Source: an uncultured Pelagibacteraceae bacterium | GTDB lineage: Bacteria > Pseudomonadota > Alphaproteobacteria > Pelagibacterales > Pelagibacteraceae | Direction of reading: 5' to 3' | DNA: 64,000 nt | NCBI GenBank assembly: GCA_902589455.1 | Contig: CACISX010000006.1 | Span: forward strand, 1 to 64,000 | Shown here: positions 9,059 to 17,713 of the stretch, piece after piece | How the letters are laid out: the number at the start of each line of letters is the position of its first letter | Numbering within the stretch: position 1 is the stretch's first letter | Notes under the pieces: generated by a model | What the model was told of the DNA's origin: nothing | The model's input: the letters and a program-made list of their open reading frames with translations, nothing else | Database searches by the model: none | Position numbers and translations under genes: made by a program

Positions 9059-10624
9059 ATGGATTTAAAAAGCAAAATATTTGAAATTCAAAAATTAATT
9101 AGTCAAAATAAGTTTTCCTCAGCTTATGCAAAGTGTGAAAAGTTAATTAAAAAAATACCTGATAATTCTTATATTTTAAATTTAACCGGTTTAGTTTTAC
9201 AAAGAAAAGGTTTAATACAAAAGTCCATAAACTATTTTCAAAAAGCCATAATTAACGAACCAAAAAACTATGCGGCTATTAACAATTTAGCTAATGCTTA
9301 TAAAAGCCTGTTAGATTTTAAAAAATCAGAAGATCTTTATAAAAAAGTTCTTAATGAAGACCCCCAAAATATCAAAGCGTTAAATAATTATGCTAATTTA
9401 AAAAGAGATATAAATAGTTATGAGGATGCAAAAACCCTTTTATTAAAAGCAATAAATATTGATCCCAAAAATGTTACTATTTTGTTGAGCTTAGCATTAT
9501 GTTGCCAGGGTTTGGGAGAGATGACTGATGCTAAAAATTTTGCACTTAAAATATTAGATATACAACCAACAAACACCAGCGCTCATAAGCTTTTAAGCAC
9601 TATATTTAACTATAAAAAGGACCCTACCCATCTAGAGCAAATGAAAAAATTATTAACTAATGAAAAATTTCAAAATTTCTCTTTATCAGAAAAAACAGAA
9701 TTATATTTTTCAATTGGTAAAGCCTATGAAGACATCAAGGATTTTGAAACATCATATAAGTACTTAAATGAAGCTAATATAATTGTAAGTCAAAACTACA
9801 AATATGATTTAGCATCTAATAATAAATTATTCCAAAAAATAAAAAAATTATTTGATTCGATTGAATTAAAAAATTTTATAAAAAATGAGAGTAAAAAAAA
9901 AAATATATTTATATGTGGAATGCCAAGGTCTGGAACAACTCTCGTAGAGCAGATTGTTGCATCACATAGTGAAGTATCAGGAGCTGGGGAAGTTCATTAT
10001 TTATCAAATATTATTGATAAGTATTTTTTACAAAATGAAAATTTTAATAAATCGGAGATACTTAATCAAATGTTTAAATCAAATAATATAATTTTTAATG
10101 AATATAATAATCTTTTAGATTTTCATAAATTTGGTTCCGACATTATAACAGACAAAGCGCCACAGAATTTTATTTGGATTGGATTTATTAAAATATTATT
10201 TCCAAACAGTAAAATTATTCACTGTCATAGAAATCCAAAAGATAATTGTTTATCACTTTATAAAAATCATTTTTCTTCTAAGAGCATGTATTGGGCTTAT
10301 GATCAAAAAGATATTGCTGATTATTATGTTCTATATTCTAAATTTATGAATTATTGGAAAACTAAATTTAAAGACTCAATTTTTGATGCAAATTATGAAA
10401 ATATTGTGAACTATCCTGAAAAAGAAATTAAAAAAATAATATCTTTCTGTGACTTAACTTGGGAGCCAGAATGCTTAAATTTTTATCAGAACAGCAAAAC
10501 TCCAGTACAAACCGTAAGTGTTTCACAGGCTAGTAAACCGATTTACAAGTCTTCTATAAATTCAAATCAGGGATTTGCTCAATATCTAACAGAAATGTTT
10601 GATATTCTAGATACCAAGTTATAA
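9059..10624 (+). CDS. TPR-repeat sulfotransferase family protein
   Basis: Residues 1-240 are tandem tetratricopeptide repeats (asparagine/alanine/lysine-rich units such as 'AINNLANAYKSLLDFKKSEDLY'-like helices). Residues from about 282 form a sulfotransferase domain with the PAPS-binding P-loop GMPRSGTT at 287-294, 'SGAGEVHYL' near 308-316, and a downstream 'HCHRNPKDNCLSLYKNHF' PAPS 3'-phosphate motif. Such fusions are frequent in marine Alphaproteobacteria; the acceptor (polysaccharide, protein tyrosine or lipid) is unknown. It lies between rho and mnmE, an unusual place, and is 22 bases from mnmE. Confidence 0.85.
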   Translation: MDLKSKIFEIQKLISQNKFSSAYAKCEKLIKKIPDNSYILNLTGLVLQRKGLIQKSINYFQKAIINEPKNYAAINNLANAYKSLLDFKKSEDLYKKVLNEDPQNIKALNNYANLKRDINSYEDAKTLLLKAINIDPKNVTILLSLALCCQGLGEMTDAKNFALKILDIQPTNTSAHKLLSTIFNYKKDPTHLEQMKKLLTNEKFQNFSLSEKTELYFSIGKAYEDIKDFETSYKYLNEANIIVSQNYKYDLASNNKLFQKIKKLFDSIELKNFIKNESKKKNIFICGMPRSGTTLVEQIVASHSEVSGAGEVHYLSNIIDKYFLQNENFNKSEILNQMFKSNNIIFNEYNNLLDFHKFGSDIITDKAPQNFIWIGFIKILFPNSKIIHCHRNPKDNCLSLYKNHFSSKSMYWAYDQKDIADYYVLYSKFMNYWKTKFKDSIFDANYENIVNYPEKEIKKIISFCDLTWEPECLNFYQNSKTPVQTVSVSQASKPIYKSSINSNQGFAQYLTEMFDILDTKL

Positions 10625-10645
10625 AAAAAAAAGTATAATTCTTAA

Positions 10646-11977
10646 ATGACTATTTTTGCTCTTTCGAGCGGGCCCGGTATATCTGGTGTAGCTGTTATTA
10701 GACTTTCAGGAAAAGAAACGTCTAAAGCAATTAAACTTTTAACTGGAAAAGAGCTTCCAAAACCAAGAGTAGCAACTTTAAGAAAAATCAATAAAATCAA
10801 CACTTCTGAGCTAATAGACGAAGGATTAATCCTGTGGTTTCCTGGGCCTGAGAGCTACACAGGTGAAGATATGGCTGAGATACAAGTTCATGGTAGCAAG
10901 GCCGTTGTAGATGCCTTGCACTCCTCCCTTTCGGATATAGATAATTGTAGATTGGCCGAACCAGGTGAATTTACAAAGCTTGCATTTCAAAATGGAAAAA
11001 TAAATTTACTTAAAGCAGAAAGTATTGCTGATCTAATTTCTTCAGAAACCGAAATTCAAAGACAACAAGCAATCAAAATCATGAATGGAAAATCATCTGA
11101 TCAATTTAATTTTCTTAGAGAAAAACTTTTAAAAATTTTATCGCATGTCGAGGCAAAAATTGATTTTCCAGATGAAGATTTACCAAATAATATTTTAGAA
11201 GAAATTAAAAATAGTTCAGATGAAGTAATAAAAAAAATTCAAAAAATATTGAATGATCAAAAAGTTGGAGAAAGAATTAGAGAAGGTTTTAAAATTGCGA
11301 TCCTAGGACCAACTAATGCTGGTAAGTCTAGCTTAATGAATCATTTATCTAACCGCGATGTTGCAATTGTTTCTGAAATTGCTGGCACGACAAGAGATGT
11401 GATTGAAACCCATCTTAATATAGATGGTTATCCCGTTATAATCTCTGATACAGCTGGAATAAGAGAAGCTAAAGATGAGATAGAAAAAAAAGGTATTAAA
11501 TTATCTTTAAATAGAGCTGAAAAAGCAGATTTAAAGCTTGTTGTAATTGATGCAAAAAACCCCCATTTTACTGATGTTTTGAAGGATTTGTTAAATGAAA
11601 ATGCAATTTTAGTTATAAATAAGTCTGATCTTTTGGAAAAAGATATTGATCCAGAAATTAAAAAAACAAATCATGTTTTAATTTCAATTAAAGAAAATGA
11701 AAACATTGATGAATTAATTTTAAAAATAAAAAATAATTTAAAAAATAAATTTATTACAAGTGATGATATTTTAATTACAAGAGAGAGACACAGGCAACAT
11801 TTGCAACAGTGTTTAGATTATCTAAATAACTTTAATCAAAAAAAAGAAATTGAGGATTTTGATAAAGCTGCAGAAGATTTAAGATTAGCTACTAGACATT
11901 TAGGCATGATTGTTGGAAAAGTCGATGTAGAGGAGATATTAGGCAGTATTTTCAACGATTTTTGTATTGGTAAGTAA
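10646..11977 (+). CDS. mnmE: tRNA uridine-5-carboxymethylaminomethyl modification GTPase
   Basis: Works with MnmG to install the cmnm5/nm5 group on wobble U34. The N-terminal folate-binding domain covers residues 1-118 ('FPGPESYTGEDMAEIQVHG'), then a helical domain, then an inserted GTPase domain with GPTNAGKSS at 221-229, DTAG at 268-271 and NKSD near 324. The obligatory C-terminal CIGK is at 440-443. The initiator is close to the previous stop. Separated by a 117-base intergenic region from its partner mnmG. Confidence 0.96.
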   Translation: MTIFALSSGPGISGVAVIRLSGKETSKAIKLLTGKELPKPRVATLRKINKINTSELIDEGLILWFPGPESYTGEDMAEIQVHGSKAVVDALHSSLSDIDNCRLAEPGEFTKLAFQNGKINLLKAESIADLISSETEIQRQQAIKIMNGKSSDQFNFLREKLLKILSHVEAKIDFPDEDLPNNILEEIKNSSDEVIKKIQKILNDQKVGERIREGFKIAILGPTNAGKSSLMNHLSNRDVAIVSEIAGTTRDVIETHLNIDGYPVIISDTAGIREAKDEIEKKGIKLSLNRAEKADLKLVVIDAKNPHFTDVLKDLLNENAILVINKSDLLEKDIDPEIKKTNHVLISIKENENIDELILKIKNNLKNKFITSDDILITRERHRQHLQQCLDYLNNFNQKKEIEDFDKAAEDLRLATRHLGMIVGKVDVEEILGSIFNDFCIGK

Positions 11978-12021
11978 TACCATATTTTACTGGATTTTTA
12001 GCCTTTTTTTATCAAAAAACA

Positions 12022-12050
12022 TTGATAATTCACGCTTTTTTACAAATAAT
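12022..12050 (+). promoter_or_regulatory. Candidate sigma-70 promoter for mnmG-rsmG-parA-parB
   Basis: TTGATA (12022-12027), 17-base spacer, AATAAT (12045-12050); each hexamer has one mismatch to consensus. It sits in the only sizeable gap before a tightly packed four-gene run. An overlapping inverted repeat TTATCA-N8-TGATAA (12009-12028) covers the -35 hexamer and could be an operator. In this base composition chance matches are common. Confidence 0.4.
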
Positions 12051-12094
12051 TAAGCCTATCTTGTAAAATATATAATCACCTATAAATTTGGCTT

Positions 12095-13966
12095 ATGAAA
12101 AATGATTTGTCATTTGATGTAGTAGTAATAGGTGGTGGGCACGCAGGTTGTGAAGCAGCAGCAGCTTCGGCTCGTTTAGGAGTAAACACTGCCCTATTCA
12201 CTCACAAATTAGAAACTATTGGCGAGATGTCATGTAATCCTGCAATAGGCGGTTTAGGTAAAGGACATTTAGTTAGGGAAATCGATGCTCTTGATGGTGT
12301 CATGGGAGATGTTGCAGATAAATCTGGTATACAATTTAGATTATTAAATAGAAGCAGAGGACCAGCAGTTAGAGGACCAAGAACTCAGTCAGATAGATCC
12401 TTATATCGTAAATATATGCAAGAAAAACTTGTAAACTATTGTAATTTAAGCATTTTTTCTGATCCAGTAATAAAGTTTATTTTTAATAAAAATTCAATAA
12501 GTGGTTTTTTAACTAAAGAAGGTAAGAAAGTTCTATCTAATAAGATAGTACTCACAACAGGCACTTTTTTAAATGGTTTGATACATATAGGTAATGAAAG
12601 AACTCCTGCGGGGAGATATGACGAGAAACCTTCAACAGGTTTAAGCGAACAGTTAGCTAAATATGATTTTAAAATTGGAAGATTAAAAACTGGAACACCT
12701 CCAAGACTGGATGCACGAACGATTAATTTTAAAAAATTAGAAGAACAATTTGCAGACGATGATCCTTCTTTTTTTTCTTTCTTAACAAAAAAAAATTTGA
12801 ACAAACAAGTGTCATGTCGCATGACTTATACAAATGATAAGGTTCATAAAATTATAGAAAAGAATTTATCTAAGAGCGCCATGTACTCAGGTAGTATAAA
12901 AGGGGTTGGTCCACGATATTGTCCATCTATAGAAGATAAGATAGTAAAATTTGCAGAAAAAGTTCGTCACCAGATATTTTTAGAACCAGAAGGTCTAAAT
13001 GATCATACAATTTATCCAAATGGTATCTCGACATCACTTCCAGCTGAGGTTCAACAAGAAATATGTAATAATATCAATGGTTTAGAAAATGTTATTATTT
13101 TAAGACCAGGATATGCAATAGAATATGACTATATAGATCCACGTGGGCTTTTTTTAACCCTTGAAACTAAGAAGATAAGCAACCTTTATCTTGCCGGTCA
13201 GATTAACGGAACAACAGGATATGAGGAAGCTGCTGCACAAGGCCTTATAGCTGGAATAAATGCTGCCTTGTCTGTTAAAAAATTAGAACCATTCATACTT
13301 GATAGATCTGACGCCTACATTGGAGTAATGATCGATGATTTGGTAACTAAAGGAGTAGCTGAGCCATACCGTATGTTTACATCAAGGGCAGAATATCGAT
13401 TGAGTTTGAGATCTGATAATGCCGATCAAAGATTAACTGCTAAGGGAATAGAGATTGGTTTAATAGGTGATGAGAGAAAATTCATCTATTTGAATAAATT
13501 TGAACAAATCAGAAAAATAAATGTAAAAATGAGCGAAACCAAGATTTCACCATCTAAAGCGGAGAAATTTGGAATTAAAATAGCAAAAGATGGAATAATG
13601 AGATCATCTAGCGAAGTTCTAACTCAAAAAGGTGTAAAAATGAGTAAAATTAGAGAAATATGGCCCAATATACCATTTTTTAGTAAAGAAATTGATGAAC
13701 AGGTAGAAATAAATGCTCATTATAAGGGTTATTTAAAGAAGCAAAAAGCTGATATTTTAGCATTTAAGAGGGATGAAAACCTTATTATCCCTGATAAAAT
13801 CAATTATGATGGGCTTTCAGGTTTGTCTAACGAGGTAAAAGCTAAATTTAAGGAAATAAAGCCAAAAACTTTGGGCCAAGCTTTAAGAATAGACGGAATA
13901 ACTCCTGCGGCTGTATATATTTTGTTGTCACATGTCAAAAGAAAGTCTATTAAGCATATAGCTTAA
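12095..13966 (+). CDS. mnmG: tRNA uridine-5-carboxymethylaminomethyl modification enzyme MnmG
   Basis: FAD-dependent partner of MnmE. The Rossmann FAD motif '[13 protein letters not shown]' is at residues 10-22; '[20 protein letters not shown]' follows near 45-64, and '[12 protein letters not shown]' near 276-287 is characteristic of GidA. The C-terminal helical domain ends at 623 with '[12 protein letters not shown]'. Full length. It overlaps the start of rsmG by one base, and the mnmG-rsmG-parA-parB order is a classical origin-proximal cluster. Confidence 0.97.
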   Translation: MKNDLSFDVVVIGGGHAGCEAAAASARLGVNTALFTHKLETIGEMSCNPAIGGLGKGHLVREIDALDGVMGDVADKSGIQFRLLNRSRGPAVRGPRTQSDRSLYRKYMQEKLVNYCNLSIFSDPVIKFIFNKNSISGFLTKEGKKVLSNKIVLTTGTFLNGLIHIGNERTPAGRYDEKPSTGLSEQLAKYDFKIGRLKTGTPPRLDARTINFKKLEEQFADDDPSFFSFLTKKNLNKQVSCRMTYTNDKVHKIIEKNLSKSAMYSGSIKGVGPRYCPSIEDKIVKFAEKVRHQIFLEPEGLNDHTIYPNGISTSLPAEVQQEICNNINGLENVIILRPGYAIEYDYIDPRGLFLTLETKKISNLYLAGQINGTTGYEEAAAQGLIAGINAALSVKKLEPFILDRSDAYIGVMIDDLVTKGVAEPYRMFTSRAEYRLSLRSDNADQRLTAKGIEIGLIGDERKFIYLNKFEQIRKINVKMSETKISPSKAEKFGIKIAKDGIMRSSSEVLTQKGVKMSKIREIWPNIPFFSKEIDEQVEINAHYKGYLKKQKADILAFKRDENLIIPDKINYDGLSGLSNEVKAKFKEIKPKTLGQALRIDGITPAAVYILLSHVKRKSIKHIA

Positions 13967-14610
13967 TGGATCAAGAAATTTTAAATTCTTATTCTAGAAT
14001 CAATCATCTAAATGTTTCACGTGAAACATTTTTGGACTTCGAAAACTATATATCCATGATTCTTGAAAAAAATAAAAAAATAAACATAATTAGCCAAAAT
14101 ACAGCATCAAAAAAAGCTATAATTGACCGTCATATTATTGATTCAGCACAAATTATTGATTTTGTTGACTTAAATAGCAATACAACCACTGATATAGGTT
14201 CCGGTGGGGGTATGCCAGGAATAATCGTGGCAATTATGCTAAAAAACATGAAAAATAATATGAATGTGCACCTTTATGAAAAAAGCTACCATAAAAGCCA
14301 TTTTTTAAGGGAAGTTTCAGAAAAATTAAATTTAAACACAAAGATTTTTCAAAAAAATATTTTTGAAATAAAAAATTTAGAAACAGGAACAATAATGTCC
14401 AGAGCATTCAAACCAATGCCAGTGGTTTTAGATTTAGTATATGAAAATTTTTCAAAATATAAAAATTTAATTTTTTTTATGGGGATGAGGGGAAAAAAAA
14501 TTTTTGAAAATTCTAAAAAAAATTGGCAGTTGGATTATATAGAAAAAAAAAGTTTAACAAGTAAAGATTCATTTTTGATAAATATTAAAAAAATTAAAAA
14601 GAAAAATTAA
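13966..14610 (+). CDS. rsmG: 16S rRNA (guanine-527-N7)-methyltransferase RsmG
   Basis: SAM-dependent methyltransferase acting on the 530 loop of 16S rRNA. The SAM-binding motif 'TDIGSGGGMPGIIVAI' lies near residues 68-83, 'EKSYHKSHFLREV' near 105-117 and 'SRAF' near 145-148. 214 residues is normal. Its early codons for 'NVSRETF' contain a perfect parS palindrome, so the gene carries a second, DNA-level function. It continues in the cluster to parA after 20 bases. Confidence 0.95.
   Translation: MDQEILNSYSRINHLNVSRETFLDFENYISMILEKNKKINIISQNTASKKAIIDRHIIDSAQIIDFVDLNSNTTTDIGSGGGMPGIIVAIMLKNMKNNMNVHLYEKSYHKSHFLREVSEKLNLNTKIFQKNIFEIKNLETGTIMSRAFKPMPVVLDLVYENFSKYKNLIFFMGMRGKKIFENSKKNWQLDYIEKKSLTSKDSFLINIKKIKKKN
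14013..14028. other. parS: parS centromere site
   Basis: TGTTTCACGTGAAACA matches the canonical bacterial ParB-binding centromere sequence at all 16 positions, and the palindrome extends to 20 bases (14011-14030). It lies inside rsmG, about 600 bases before parA, and about 9 kb from the putative origin. This is the only copy I saw in the window. parS sites in rsmG/gidB are known in other bacteria. Confidence 0.93.
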
Positions 14611-14630
14611 AAGGATTATAAAAAAATTAA

Positions 14631-15425
14631 ATGCAAATTATTTCAGTCATAAATCAAAAGGGTGGGGTCGGAAAAACTACTACGGTGATAAATCTTGCGG
14701 CAGGGTTATCTCAAATAGATAAAAAAATTTTAGTTATTGACCTAGATCCACAAGGTAACGCTACCACAGGTCTAGGATTATCTAATATGGATAACTCAAG
14801 TGATACAATTTATGGAGTATTGAATGGAACTAGAGAAATTAATGAAGTAATTAAAAAAACACAGTTTGAAAATTTAGATATGATCACATCTAATGTAGAT
14901 TTATCGGGCTTAGAAGTAGAGACAGCTGATGATAGTAACAGGGCATTTATACTGAAGACTAAATTAGCCGCATATTTAAATAATTCTAGACAACTATATG
15001 ATTATGTATTCATCGATTGTCCGCCTTCATTGAGCTTGTTAACAGTAATGGCACTTGTAAGCTCAAACTCACTATTGGTACCACTTCAGACTGAATTTTT
15101 TGCTTTAGAGGGTTTAACCCAGTTAATGAAAACAATCGAAAGGATAAAAATAAGTTTAAACACAGATTTGAAAATCAGAGGTATACTTTTAACTATGTAT
15201 GACAAAAGAAATAAGCTTTCATCACAAGTTGAGAAAGAAGCTAGGGATTATTTTAGCGAAAAGGTTTATTCAACTGTGATACCAAGGAATGTAAGACTGT
15301 CGGAAGCACCCTCACATGGAATGCCAGTATTAATCTATGACAAGTCATGTCCTGGAAGTAAATCTTATTTTAGTTTTACTGATGAGTTTATAAGTCAAGA
15401 ATCAAAAATTGGGAGCGCTGCTTAA
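14631..15425 (+). CDS. parA: Chromosome partitioning ATPase ParA
   Basis: Walker-type ATPase that moves ParB-parS complexes to segregate the replicated origin. The deviant Walker A KGGVGKTT is at residues 10-17, 'LVIDLDPQGNATTGLG' (Walker A') near 34-49, and 'YVFIDCPPSLSLLT' (Walker B) near 123-136. 264 residues is the normal size for a chromosomal ParA. Its stop overlaps the parB start by one base. A 20-base A-rich spacer with AAAGGA precedes it. Confidence 0.96.
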   Translation: MQIISVINQKGGVGKTTTVINLAAGLSQIDKKILVIDLDPQGNATTGLGLSNMDNSSDTIYGVLNGTREINEVIKKTQFENLDMITSNVDLSGLEVETADDSNRAFILKTKLAAYLNNSRQLYDYVFIDCPPSLSLLTVMALVSSNSLLVPLQTEFFALEGLTQLMKTIERIKISLNTDLKIRGILLTMYDKRNKLSSQVEKEARDYFSEKVYSTVIPRNVRLSEAPSHGMPVLIYDKSCPGSKSYFSFTDEFISQESKIGSAA

Positions 15426-16267
15426 TGGATAAAATCAAAAAAGGTCTGGGGAGAGGTCTGTCATCGTTGATTGGTGAAACAAAAATGGAGACTCAAAAAA
15501 ATCAATTACCAATTAGCGATATAATTCCGAATAAATACCAACCAAGAAAAATTTTTAATGAGGATAGTTTAGAAGATTTAACCAATTCAATTAAAGAAAG
15601 AGGCATTATTCAGCCCATAATAGTAAGAAAATCTATTAATGATAAATCTAAATTTGAAATAATTGCAGGAGAAAGAAGATGGTTAGCTGCTCAAAAAGTT
15701 GGTTTGCATAATGTTCCGGTATTAGTAATCGAGGCAGATGATTTGAAATCCTTGGAATACGCAATAGTAGAAAATATTCAACGAAGTGATCTTAATCCAC
15801 TTGAAGAAGCACAAGGTTATAAAAGACTGATAGATGAATTTTCTTATGATCAAGAGAAGGTTTCAAAATTTATAGGTAAGAGCAGAAGTTATATTACAAA
15901 TTCATTAAGAATATTAACTCTTCCAGAAGATGTTATAAAATTAATCGAGACACAAAAATTGTCTACAGGTCATGCTAAAATTCTAGTAGGTCTAGAAAAT
16001 GCAAGTTTTGTAGCAAACAAAATTATAGAAAAAAAACTTTCTGTAAGACAATCTGAAAGTTTTGTTCAATTATTTAAAAACAAGAAGCAAAAATCAGGAA
16101 ATAATAAAGACACAAACATTATAGCTCTTGAGTTATCTATATCAAATAAAATTGGATTAAATGTTGATATAAAAAACAATAAAAGAAATAAGGGTAAAAT
16201 ATCTTTTGAGTATAAAGGTTTGGATCAATTAAATAGGATTATTGATATAATTAAATCTAATTATTAG
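15425..16267 (+). CDS. parB: Chromosome partitioning protein ParB
   Basis: CTP-dependent clamp that loads at parS and spreads. Residues 1-15 contain 'KKGLGRGLSSLIG', the usual ParA-stimulating start. The N-terminal domain includes 'GERRWLAAQKVG' and 'ENIQRSDLNPLEEA' (boxes that bind CTP), then the helix-turn-helix 'KVSKFIGKSRSYITNSLRIL' and a C-terminal dimerisation domain. 280 residues is normal. Overlaps the convergent holA by 11 bases. Confidence 0.96.
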   Translation: MDKIKKGLGRGLSSLIGETKMETQKNQLPISDIIPNKYQPRKIFNEDSLEDLTNSIKERGIIQPIIVRKSINDKSKFEIIAGERRWLAAQKVGLHNVPVLVIEADDLKSLEYAIVENIQRSDLNPLEEAQGYKRLIDEFSYDQEKVSKFIGKSRSYITNSLRILTLPEDVIKLIETQKLSTGHAKILVGLENASFVANKIIEKKLSVRQSESFVQLFKNKKQKSGNNKDTNIIALELSISNKIGLNVDIKNNKRNKGKISFEYKGLDQLNRIIDIIKSNY

Positions 16268-17249
16268 TCTTACTTGAAACTTGGTTTAAAATAAAATCAG
16301 TTACTAAATTAATTGAATTATTATAATTTTTTTTAATCAAAAGTTCTATGTCATAAATTTTATATAGTGTTTTTTTTATTTTTTCAGGAGTCCAATTTAA
16401 AATTTGCTGTTTAGTAATTTCTTTCTCTTTCCAAAAAATTGGTGGTTTAGCTGTTGAAATAGTTAAATCCAAATTATGATGCTTTTGGAATTCAGTGGAG
16501 AGTTTTAATATTTTTTTAAATTTATTGAGAAAAATTCTAGTAATGATAACACAATCTTCATTGTTAAAATTATTTTCAATTAAAATATTAGTTGTTTTGC
16601 GTTTATTTTTAGCTAAGCAGTTGTCTACTAATTCAGAAATACTATGATTTTCAATTAAATTAGTCAGTTTAGCTAATTTTTCTGAGGATATTTTCTTTCC
16701 ATTTGCGACATAAAATTCAACTTTTTTTAACTCATTATATAAATTTTCTCTATCTCCTGCACTTTTATTTATAATAGTATTTATATCGGCCGAGGATAAT
16801 AAAATCTTCTTCTCTCTAAAAAAATTATTTGCAAGTTTTGATAAAGTTTGTTCATTATCTGGATAAAAAGGTACACAAATACAATTTTTTTCTTTTTCAA
16901 AAAATGATCTTAATTTTGATTTTTTTTCTAAATTATCTGAAATAGCAATAATTATAATATCTTTAGTGCCCTTAAATATAATCTCGGATGTTACTTTTAA
17001 TATTTTATCCGTTGCTCTTTTAATAATTAATATTTTTTCATTCTCAAAAAGAGATTGGGAAAATATATCTTCTAAAAAACTATCTATTTTATCTAAAATT
17101 TCTTTTTCCTCATAATTTAAGATATTTTTTTTATCTTTTAATAAACTAGCTAAGGTTTGATTTTTTAGTCCATCATTTTTTCCATATAAAAGAATAAAAG
17201 GACTTTTATTTAAATTTATTTTATTTGTTTCAGATGATTTAATTATCAT
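16257..17249 (-). CDS. holA: DNA polymerase III delta subunit
   Basis: Clamp-loader subunit that opens the beta clamp. The N-terminal 'FILLYGKNDGLKNQTLASLL' near residues 18-37 is the degenerate AAA+ start of HolA, and 'DIIIIAISDNLEKKSKLRSFFEKEKNC' segments plus the C-terminal collar helices match the family. 330 residues is typical. Sequence is highly lysine/asparagine-biased, so recognition rests on overall pattern and on the lptE-holA neighbourhood. Start overlaps lptE by 11 bases. Confidence 0.85.
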   Translation of the reverse strand: MIIKSSETNKINLNKSPFILLYGKNDGLKNQTLASLLKDKKNILNYEEKEILDKIDSFLEDIFSQSLFENEKILIIKRATDKILKVTSEIIFKGTKDIIIIAISDNLEKKSKLRSFFEKEKNCICVPFYPDNEQTLSKLANNFFREKKILLSSADINTIINKSAGDRENLYNELKKVEFYVANGKKISSEKLAKLTNLIENHSISELVDNCLAKNKRKTTNILIENNFNNEDCVIITRIFLNKFKKILKLSTEFQKHHNLDLTISTAKPPIFWKEKEITKQQILNWTPEKIKKTLYKIYDIELLIKKNYNNSINLVTDFILNQVSSKTNN

Positions 17250-17706
17250 TAAGTATTGATAGTTCCCTAACTAAATTTGCATAAATTATAGAAGCAAAGT
17301 TTTGTTTTATTATATTTTCATTTTTTTGTTCTTCAAAATTATCAGCAATATTATCCATGTTTTGTTTTTCTGAAACAGAAAATGTTTTAATTACTTTTTT
17401 ATTTGAAATGATATCAAAAGTAGTATCTACTAAAAGTTGATAAGATAAAATCTTTGCAGTTTTATCTTTTGTTAGAATATTTTTTTTATATTTTGTATTT
17501 ATTTTAACTGAAATTTTTTTTTCATATTTATTATTTTGAAATTTCTTTAAATATGCTTTTAAATAACTATTGATCCTATCATCTCCATTAAGTTCAATAT
17601 TTTCAATAGAAAAATTAGAAATATCTTTATTTATATAAATGGGTGTAAAACCACATTGGACAATAAAATTGAAAATTATTATTATTAAAAAAAATTTCTT
17701 TTTCAT
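17239..17706 (-). CDS. lptE: LPS-assembly lipoprotein LptE
   Basis: Outer-membrane lipoprotein that plugs LptD during LPS insertion. A signal peptide (residues 1-17) ends at the lipobox cysteine Cys18 in 'FIVQCGFTPIY', the usual LptE start. The mature part is a small alpha/beta fold of about 138 residues. Sequence identity in this family is low; the leuS-lptE-holA order, conserved in Proteobacteria, is the strongest support. Seven bases separate it from leuS. Confidence 0.8.
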   Translation of the reverse strand: MKKKFFLIIIIFNFIVQCGFTPIYINKDISNFSIENIELNGDDRINSYLKAYLKKFQNNKYEKKISVKINTKYKKNILTKDKTAKILSYQLLVDTTFDIISNKKVIKTFSVSEKQNMDNIADNFEEQKNENIIKQNFASIIYANLVRELSILNDN

Positions 17707-17713
17707 TTAAATT

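Noticed and set aside
12436..12822. 128-codon open frame on the minus strand within mnmG
   Set aside because: It lies wholly inside a strongly recognised gene, its translation resembles no family, and antisense open frames are expected from the codon bias.
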